Shown here: positions 1 to 9,500 of the stretch, one piece after another
How the letters are laid out: each line of letters begins with the position of its first letter
How positions within the stretch are numbered: the first letter of the stretch is position 1
Assembly: GCA_026770585.1 (NCBI GenBank)
Contig: MU646308.1
Span: forward strand, 1,459,405 to 1,473,313
Direction of reading: 5' to 3'
Source of the DNA: Baffinella frigidus
Lineage: Eukaryota > Cryptophyceae > Cryptomonadales > Baffinellaceae
DNA: 13,909 nucleotides
Program-made: the position numbers and the translations under genes
Notes under the pieces: generated by a model
Told to the model about the DNA's origin: nothing
Database searches by the model: none
Seen by the model: only the letters and a program-made list of their open reading frames with translations

Positions 1-60
1 TCTTTACAACACGGTTGACTGAAGAAGACAAAGGCTCTTCAGTCAACCGTGTTGTAAAGA
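1..60. repeat. Perfect 25-base inverted repeat with 10-base loop
   Basis: Bases 1-25 are the exact reverse complement of 36-60. The left arm touches the window edge and may extend further. Confidence 0.95.
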
Positions 61-244
61 CGCAATCTCGTTGGATCTTGAGATTTCGTCAAAACATGAT
101 CGGCCTGCGACCCTAAGGTTGACTAAAGTGAAACGATCGGTACGTAACGCGAAACAGCCCCTGGCCCCAAAGCCCTCTAAGTTTTCAAGGCAAAAATTGA
201 CTTCCGAAACTGCCCCTGGCACCTTGTTGTCCGTGTCTGGCCTC

Positions 245-326
<82 letters not shown>

Positions 327-374
327 GAATAGATAGATCGATAGATAGATCGATCGATCGATAGATAGATAGAC

Positions 375-427
<53 letters not shown>
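245..427. repeat. GATA microsatellite with GATC interruptions
   Basis: A (GATA)n tract with short GATC runs near 337-362 lies just downstream of the exon C donor. Translated in any frame it gives YLSI-type repeats with no biological meaning. Bases 61-244 hold nothing I recognise. Confidence 0.97.
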
Positions 428-428
<1 letters not shown>

Positions 429-449
429 GACAGCGAATAGAGTGGAGAC

Positions 450-545
450 CTGGGCCTGAAGGTAGGGGATGTTGATGGCGATGCCCTTGCGCTCCATGCT
501 GGTCAGAACCTCCGCGAATGGCAGCCAGCACTGCGCGTAGAACGC
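450..545 (-). CDS. POP: Exon C: start of the polymerase part ([13 protein letters not shown])
   Basis: The exon is 32 codons, phase 0, with acceptor ATCAACACAG and donor GTCTCC. It encodes [20 protein letters not shown] and then [12 protein letters not shown]. It matches FYxxFWRPFGELLVKMEAEGILVDREYLAEIE of plant POP and the equivalent PLxxVLxxMExxGI segment of bacterial Pol I, where the polymerase domain begins. It is the last exon in the window; the next intron starts with the GATA microsatellite and the remaining exons lie off the left edge. A decayed copy with an in-frame stop lies upstream at 722-785. Confidence 0.9.
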
Positions 546-3500
546 CTGTGTTGATGGTGGAGGGGTTAGGGGTTAGTCGACACCTTTTCGGGTCAAAACA
601 TTTGTGACTTTCAACTCGAGAAGACTTCGTACCGGGGCTTATTTTATAAACGGACGAATTCGCGATTTCTACTACAAAAAATCGCGATTTTACTACACGA
701 ATTCGCCATTTTTACTACCCACGACCCTGCGTTCCATGCTGGTGAGCACTTCGGCGAACGGTAGTCAGCACTGCGCGTAAAACACCTGGGAAATGGTGTA
801 GGGTTTAGGGTCTAGGGTTTAGGGTTTAGGTTTTGGGGTTTGGGGTTTGGGGTTTGGGGTTCAGGGTGTAGGGTTTAGGGTTTAGGGTGTAGGGTGTAGG
901 GTGTAGGGTGTAGGGCGTAGGGTGTAGGGTGTGGGGTTTAGGGTTTGGGGTTTAGGGTGTAGGGTGTAGGGTGTGGGGTTTGGGGTTCAAGGTTTGGGGT
1001 TTAGGGTTTTGGGTTTGGGGGTTCGGGTTTAGGGTTTAGGGTGTGGGTTTTAGGGTTTAGGGTTTAGGGTTTAGGGGTTGGCCGCCACCCTCGTGATCAT
1101 CAGGTCGAGCACGACGTCGTCAAAGTTGACAACGCCGGGAAAGTGGAGGGGTTGTCGTGAATGTTGACAACGCTGCAAAAAGTGGACGGTGTCTTGAATG
1201 CGAGAGAGGGGGGGGGGGGAGTGAGAATGTCGAGATAGGCTGGGAGACGGTGCCTGCTGCGATTTTCCCTAGGCGGGTTTAGGGGGAGGGGGTGTCACGA
1301 GAGGCTGGGAGACCCACTCGAGGCTAGAAATGTGACCGTTGTAAAAGTTTTAACTTTACAAGTCCTCTACAAGTGAAGGGCTGTGAAGTAATTTTCAAGT
1401 AAATAGTCTATTTCCGACGTTGCTCCCGTATATACGGGAGCAACGTGACCAAGCCTGACCGTGACTGGTACTAAATTCAGCATCCCCTCATGTCAAATAC
1501 TCCCTCATCCAGCCTCGAGTGGACGGTGCCTGCTGCGATTTGCCCTTGGCGGGTTTCTTGCTCGTTCTGTTGGCTTTGTCGCGGGGTTCCTTTGGCGAGA
1601 GCGACGGGTCGGTCATCACGCCCCCCGTCCCTCCTGCCAAGGGGAAAGCACGGTTTACACTCAATTCGAGAAAAAGACGGTCCACACTCAATTCGAGAAA
1701 GGGACGTTCCACACTCAATTCGAGAAAGGGACGTTCCACACTCAGTTCGAGATGGGGATGGTCCACACTCAATTCGAGAAAAGTACGGCCCACACTCAAT
1801 TCGAGAAAATGGAGGCTGGTGCGACGGGTCCGTTATCGCCCCCCCCCCCGCCTCCTGCGTCAAAACCCAATCGCAGAAATGAATATCTTATTTGTATTCA
1901 ATTTTAAACCGGTAAATTCACCAGTTGAAGTTCAGTCGTACAAATTTAAATGGGTTAGAATGTTTATTTCTGAGATGCGATTTTCCCCCTGGTTTAGGGT
2001 TCAGGGTTTAGGGTTTGGGGTTTAGGGTTTAGGGTTTAGGGTTGAGGGTCTCGACCGAGACAGAGCTAGAACAGAGGTCTCGCTTTTGGTGAGCCCGGGC
2101 TCTACTCCACTCCAAAGTTGATGGATGTGTACCGCACACCCAGCATGTCAACTTGAGAATAGTCGGTCAATATTCGGCTCTGAGATGAACCATATATGCA
2201 TGGCCACCATGCTGGCATCGTATATATATGGTTCTCGCACCTGGGATATCGTATATATATATGGTTCTCGCACCTGGGATATCGTATATATATGGTTCTC
2301 GCACCTGGGATATCGTATATATATGGTTCTCGCACCTGGGATATCGTATATATATGGTTCTCGCACCTGGGAGGGCGGAGAAGTATCGCCCATCAGGCTT
2401 CCATGCCATGTCCTCGAGTTTCTTGCGGAGGATGTGGTAGAGGTGCCACGTGCATAGGGTGTCGTACGTCGCGTAGTGCACCCACCTGTTTCGGGATTTC
2501 GGGATTCGTGAGGTCAGGTTATGGGGCTCAGTATTGCACCCACCTTCAAAATGGCTCCACGGTCAGCCAATGGCTCCAAGGTTGGCCACGAAGAGACGTT
2601 CATTACTACCTGAGTTACCAGAGCTACCTTGGTACTACCTTATTACCATTACTACCTTATTACCGAGCTACCTTATTACTACCGTATTACTACCTTATTA
2701 CTACCTTAATTACGACTACCTTACTGCTACTACCTTTATTACCAGAGCCCAACATTGTTCATCGGCGCACTAGATTGGTGTGATCAGTGAGGCGGGAGGA
2801 TGTGGTAGAGGTGCCACATGCAGAGTGTGTAGTACGTCGCGTAGTGCACCCACCTACGAGAGAGACCTTCGTTGCTACTTTTGTTACCAGAGCCCAACAT
2901 CGATCATCGGCGCACTAGATTGGTGTGATCAGGGGAGGGGGGGCACACCAGGGTATAGGGTGTAGGGTGTAGGGTGTAGGGTGTAGGGTGTAGGGTGTAG
3001 GGTGCAGAGTATAAAGTTTACGGTTTAGGGTGTAGGGTGTAGGGTGTGAGGTTGGGGGCGGGAGGGGTTACTTTTCGAACATGTCGTCGTCGTTTTGGAT
3101 GTCGAGAGAGTCGGGGAGGTACATCAGCTTGCCTGCAAAATGCACCCAATCAGGACCAAGCTCACTACTTCAGCGGACCCAACCAGGGCGCAGCTCAGCA
3201 CTCAAGCTAGCATTATTGGTAACAACGTGCGCAAAAATGTCGAGAGAGGCTGGGAGATACATGACCGTGCCTGCAGTGAATCAGGACGAAGCTCAGCACT
3301 CGAGACCCAAGCAGCACGCCGCACAGCACTCACGCTAGGATGCGTAACACCGTAGCACTCAAGCTAGGGTGCGTAACAACGTTTGCCAAAATGCCAAGAC
3401 CGTCTTTCCGATACATCACATTCCCTTCAACCAATCGGGATGAACATCAGCACTCGAGCTGGCATTGGCAACAGCATTTGCAACAACACTGGCAACAACA

Positions 3501-6500
3501 TTTGCCGAAATCATGAGTTGTGGGCGCAGCCAAGCACGTAGGGTTTGGGGTGTAGGGTGCACGTTTAATCCAACTCTGCATGCCAAACCGCATCAGGTTT
3601 AGGGTTTAGGGTTGAGGGTTTAGGGTTTAGGGTTGAGGGTTTGAGGTTGAGGGTTGAGGATTAGGGATTAGGGTTTAGGGTTTAGGGTTTCGGGTTTAGG
3701 GTTTAGGGTTTGGGGTTTAGGGTTTAGGGTTGATAAACTAGGGTCCAGGGTTTAGGGTCCAGGGTTTAGGGTCTAGTGTTTAGGGTTTAGGGTGTAGGGT
3801 TTATGGTTTAGGGTTTAGGGCTGAAGGTTGAGGGTGTAGTGGTTAGGGTTTGACCTTCGGTGCCGTCCTGCTTCAGCTTCCCTTTTGCAAAGACAGTCTT
3901 CATGTCCACCTTTGGGTTTAGGGTTTAGGGTTTAGGGTTTAGGGTTTAGGATTTAGGGTTTAGGGTTTAGGGTTTAGGGTCTAGGGTCAAAGGTTGAGGG
4001 TGCAGGGTGCAGGGTGTGGGGTGTAGGGTGTAAGGTGTAGGGTTTAGGGTTTGGGGTTTAGGGTTTAGGGTTTGGAGTTTAGGGTTTAGGGTTTAGGGTT
4101 TAGGGTTTATTCAAGGTTTAGGCACCTTGCCCCACCCCAAGAGGTCGTTGCATAGGCTCGAGAGCTTGTAGCCGCCTCCGATCATCTGCGCCGAATAAGT
4201 TGACGATTGTCAACTTTCTGAGAAAATTGCCGATGTCAACTTGGGTAAGTGGATAATGTCAACTTTGACCGAACATACAGGTTTCTCGTCTCTCAAACTC
4301 GCAGATATCAACTTTGTGGACTCATTGGGACTCGAATCGGTACAAAGCGTATAATAGATGGCTTCACACCCCACATGAAATAATGAGTGTAACGTTTTGA
4401 ACAACATCTTTTGCACAGACCGTTCCCGGTATCAAACGTTTGCTTTGGAAGGGACGGGAACGTATCTTTTAGGTAGCGAGCGAGTCATATCTTACCCGCA
4501 GAGGTTCATAGTCCCCTACTTCCATGCAAGAGTGCAAGGCTGACCTGGGAAAACACGTCAGTTCACACGGAATTTGTACCAACTTTCCGAACATTTCGAT
4601 TTTACCAGATCTGGCTATTTATCCAGTAAGCCAGTCAGCTCTACACTCTTGCGTGGTTATAGGTCTAAGTAGGAGCATATGAGCCTACTCGGCACGTAAG
4701 GGATGCGAGTGGAACGGCAGAGGCAGCGGCACAGACCCGAGTACTGAAGAACACAGGAAAAGGGGGGTGGAGTGTTGAATTTAGAGTTCAGGGTTTAGGT
4801 TTGGGGGTTACCCGATTGGAGTCCCAGAGGCGGGCCTGGTGTAGGGTTTAGGGTTTAGGGTTTAGGGTTTAGGGTTTAGGGTTTAGGGTTTAGGGTTTAG
4901 GGTTGAGGGTTGAGGGTTTAGGGTTTAGGGTTCAGTGTTGAGTGTTTAGGGTTCAGGGTTCAGGGTTTAGGGTTCAGGGTTCAGGGTTCAGGGTGTAGGG
5001 CTTAGGTTTTAGGATTTAGGGTTTCGGGTTGAGGGTTTGCCATGTGGACGGTGTCGCCAGCGAGGCCGCGGCATCTGATGCCGTGGTTGGCCAACACGTG
5101 GAAATCGAAACTCCAATTGTGGAACACCTAGAAGGGGGGTTCGCACTGTTAGCGACCCTCTGGCGACGGATGTGGCACACGTCTCCAATCGAGTATCTAA
5201 AGTTGCCGGGATTCCGAAAAGTTGACGGTCGAGGCGGGATCTGTGAGGTTGATTGTCGAAGGGAGGGGGGGGGGTTCTTCAGTAGACCTTCTTGACTTTA
5301 GGGTTCTCGAGCCACGGCTTAAACGCAGCGAAGACCTTCTCCCCCTCCTCCCCGTCTGTTTTCACCTGCCGAGATTTAGGTCGTCAACAAGAATATAGGT
5401 AAAACTCGAACTACCATACAAAGAAATGTAAAAGTTGACATCGGCAACTTTTTCGGAACTCAGATCCGATTTTAAACGCCGTTTTGTGCTATCTAAGGGG
5501 TGGCAATTGGCCAGATGAAAAAGCGCGAGGGTGGGGGGGGGGGGGCGAGATCGCAGCAAACGTCGAAACGATGTTGGCTGTTGATGACACGCTGCCTAGA
5601 AGTATACGGGGGTACTACTGCAAAGCCACAGAGGAAGTCTCAAAATTCTTGGACACGACACTAAAATTACTTGTAGGTCACCTTTTGACGAATTTTGGTC
5701 ACGTCCTTGGGGGTGAAAATTGCCTTTGGAGGTGAAAATGGCTCCAAAGTAGCGGAAGCATATGCTTCCGCTACTTTCTGAAACTTCCCCTGTGGCTTTT
5801 CAGTAGTAGGCAGGTCGATACCCAGAGGCGCGTGCTGAGGCGCTCCTTCTCCGCCCGCGGAGGAGACTCCCCCTCTACCACCCCCCCCCCTTCCAGGTCC
5901 GTTTCCGCCTCCGGACCCGCCCCTGTCTTCGCCTTGACCCGTTCCGACACCGAATATTCGCGCTCAATCTTGGCAACGTCAAGCGAGATGGTCTCGCCGC
6001 ACCCTTTGAAGTCCACCTGCCACAGGCGGACCAAACACCCTTTTAAAAAACCGGGGAGCTGTACAAAGGAGGTAGTGTGTAGTAATTTTCATTTGTTTGG
6101 TCACGTGTCGGCCCGCTTTTCGGGGGGGCACGTGTCCAACTCCGTACGAAACGCCTACAATCGATATTTAAAAAGGGTGTTTGGGTATCTTGGAGACGTC
6201 GAGTGAGATGGTCTCGCCGCACCCTTTCAAGTCCACCTGCACAAGTTGCTTTACAACCAGTGTCCCCTTTCTCTGTGCCACATCATGCGGAAAGGCTGCT
6301 TCATCGGTGGACGTATTTCGACGCGACTTTGTACAAAACCTGCGGGCCGCAAGACACCCTGCTGGTCACCGGGTTCGACGCGGTTCACACAGTTATTTCT
6401 GGGTTCTCTTTGAGGGTCACGTCCCCCCCCCCGGGGGGGGGGCGTGCATCCATTCTAACACGGATCCCTGCCTCTCGGAGACTGGTCACTTGGGGTTTGC

Positions 6501-9500
6501 AGGTCCTCCTTCAACGATGAAGGAGGACGTTCTCTTTTTATTATTACTCTCGATGCAAGTCCTAAATGAGGCCCTCGAGCCTTGAGTTGAGTGATACAAA
6601 AGTCTGAGCCTTAAGCGTTGAACGTATTTGGACATGGCTACCGTAGGAAACATTACAATCGTTGTTTTACATGGGTTGGCGTTCGGCAATAACATGGGGC
6701 CGACTTGGTACAAAACTGACAATGCATGGCTGTGCAAAAAAACATATTACATTTTCTTTAGATAGCTTTACAACCATTTAAAACAACAATTGTAACGTTT
6801 TTCACCAGAGTCACGTCCGAACAACCCCCCCTTCAACATTGGCGTTCGGCATTAACCTGGGCCCGTGTTAAGGCGCGTAGACTATTGGATCATACGGTAG
6901 GAGCCCCTAGGGACCTCGGAATTGCTAACGGGTGATACGGACAGATATGTCCGGTTTGGCTGAAATTTACTTCAGTACCCGACTCGGTTAAAAGCTGCAA
7001 CGGAGTGCCGGTGGTGTGCGCTTGACCGTGGCTCGTTTCACTAAGGCGCGTAGACTTTTGTATCACTCAACTCAAGGCTTAAGGGCCTTGCTAGGACCTG
7101 CATCGAGGGTAATAAAGAAGAAGAAGAAGATTTCCCTAGGGTCCACAGTAGACAGTGAAACACACAACCTTGTGTGGTAGCCCTGCACAGCGGACTTCGA
7201 AGGGATTTTGAACAACCCCTAAGCGATACGACCTAGGACCCTACAGTAGGCAACCCGTAGGGACATAGGGGGGTTCGTAGCCCGCTGTGTGGGACCGAGG
7301 AACCCTCTCAATAGTCCGCCAACACCACACGGTGGGCTACGAGGGTTTCCGGACCCCTAGATTTAGCGGTAACGTGACCAAATTTGCATTAGAAAATACT
7401 CAAAATTAACTGCCCACAAGGTAAGTTGACTTTTGATGAAAGGTTCGTAGTTCACTGTGTGGTACGAGGGGCTTATAGTAACCTGGGGTCCGCAGTAGAC
7501 AGTGAAGCACACAACCTTCCCATTCCCCACCGGACTCTGTTTCGTCGGGTTCACCCCCGAAGTCTCCGTGTCCACAGCGAATATCCGCTGCGCCTTCCTT
7601 ACTTCCGAAAGCAGGGCCACCTGCATTCGCCATCCTTTCAGTCCACGGCCCCCGGGAAGATTTTGAAACCCCGCTGCGCCTTCCTTACTTCCGAGAGTAG
7701 GGCCACTTGGGGGGTTGGTGTTTATGGTTTAGGGTTTAGATCCAAGAGTCTTCGTGTCCACGGCGAAAATCCGGTGTGCCTTCCTAACTTTCGAGAGTAG
7801 CGCCACCTGGGGGGTTTGAGTTTAGGGTTTAGGGTTTGAGGTGTTGGGAGCATACGGTTTCCCGTCCTTTCAGTCGCCCAATCTGCTTCTTGATTAATCT
7901 CGAGCCTTGCTTTGAGTGGTCCAAAAATCTATGAGCCTTACGGCGGACCCGCCTCTGCATCCTCGCAACGTTGCCCAACCGCACCACCGAGAATATCACC
8001 CACCTCGTCCGTTAGGCCCTTCAGGTTTTAAATGATCCCAACATAGCCCAACGACACGCCTTTCCGTAGAACAGATCTGCAGAAAAAGCATTTTTGCTTT
8101 CGGACCGCGTTGATGACATGTCCTCTCCGCGAAATGCTCCACTGGGGTAGGGGGGGGTTCGAGTTTCGGGTGAGATGCAGGGTGTAGAGTGTTGAAGGGT
8201 TGGAGGGTATGGTTTCGGGTTTCGGGTTGCAGGTCTGGGGGGTGGGGGGGTTCGGGTTTCACGTTTCACGTTTCTGGCTTCGGGGGGGGGGGCGCCTGTC
8301 GCGATAACTGCCTCAGCTTCAGTCCTAGAGTTTTCAACGTGTCAGGTGCAGGGTGTAGAGTTTAGAAGATGGAGGTTAGGGGTTCAGGTTTCGCGTTTCT
8401 GGCTTCGGGGGGTGCTGGGGGGCGTACCGCGAGAAAAGCCTCAGCTTCAGTCCTCACGAGCGACTCAACCATCATGACTTAACCAACCAACCCTGAACAT
8501 TATCACTGAACCCTGAACCCTGAACCCTGAGTGCACCGCGAGAATAGCCTGAGCTTCAGTCGTGACGAGCGTCACGAGCGGCGCCTCGGGCTGCGGCTCC
8601 ATCTGCGCGCGATTTCGGGTTCAGGGTTTAGGGTTTGGGGTTTGGGGTTTGGGGTTTGGGGTTTGGGGATTAGGGATGTGGGGTTAGGGTGTAGGGTTTA
8701 GGGCCAAGGCTCCCCCTGCGCGCGGTTCTCACCTTCATGTTAACGAAGTTTATGATACACAATTAACTTCACTCTTGACTTGGCCAGGTTGTTGAGGCAT
8801 GCCTCCCGAAACGCTGCCCGAGATTTCTGGTGTGGTTCCGCCTCATCCGGGAACACGTATTTTTCTTTCAAAAATCTGCAAAAAATCTACCACACAAATG
8901 CTCTGGGACGTGACCCGTTGTGTAGTAATTTTCATTGCAAGCCAGCTTGAAAGAAAAAGACTTGTTCCCGGATTAGCCCCTTGGAGCGAAGAAGGTCGTG
9001 CCCTACCCTACCATACCCAACCCTACCCTACCCTACCCTACCCTACCCTACCTTACCCTACCCTACCCTACCCTACCCTACCCTACCCTACCCTACCCTA
9101 CCCTACCCTACCCTACCCTACCCTACCTTACCCTACCCTACCTTACCCTACCCTTCTGGTGCAATCAACCACTTGAATTGCGGAGGCCTCCACGTCAATC
9201 GGCTGGCCTCGCGAAACTGGGCTAGTTACTTACTTACTTACTTACTTACTTAGTAACTTAGTTAGTTAGTAGTTTAGTTAGTCAATTAGGTAGGTAGCTA
9301 GTTAGCTCTGTGTAAAATGGGGTAGCTAGCACAGTGTGAAATAGACTACCATACTGTGGTGGGCCACGGGAGACTGCAGGGCGCCTAGCACCGCGTCTCT
9401 TCTAGAGCCATACGGGCTACTTCACCCAGTCCAACACCCTCAGGCAACTGCGCTGCTCCCTGCATTCCAACACCCTCACGCAACATCCCTGCAATCGCTA

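Noticed and set aside
43-531. Minus-strand frame dominated by YLSI repeats
   Set aside because: It is translation of the GATA microsatellite. The right end overlaps exon C but in a different reading frame.
795-1077. A true telomere or chromosome end
   Set aside because: The arrays are heavily degenerate, occur many times between exons of one gene, and are not at a sequence end.
1461-2025. Frames with HTQFEKG or RTFLELSV repeats on both strands
   Set aside because: They come from the stop-free 27-base minisatellite; only exon L beside it fits the gene.
2102-2481. Frames with [11 protein letters not shown]-type repeats
   Set aside because: They are the 31-base donor minisatellite read through. 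Only the exon B part (2485-2367) is coding.
5029-5295. Plus-strand frame of 88 codons
   Set aside because: It is the antisense shadow of exons F and H, whose minus-strand residues match POP.
8799-9253. Plus-strand frames dominated by LPYPT repeats
   Set aside because: They are translations of the CCCTA satellite, which is open in several frames because of its period of five.
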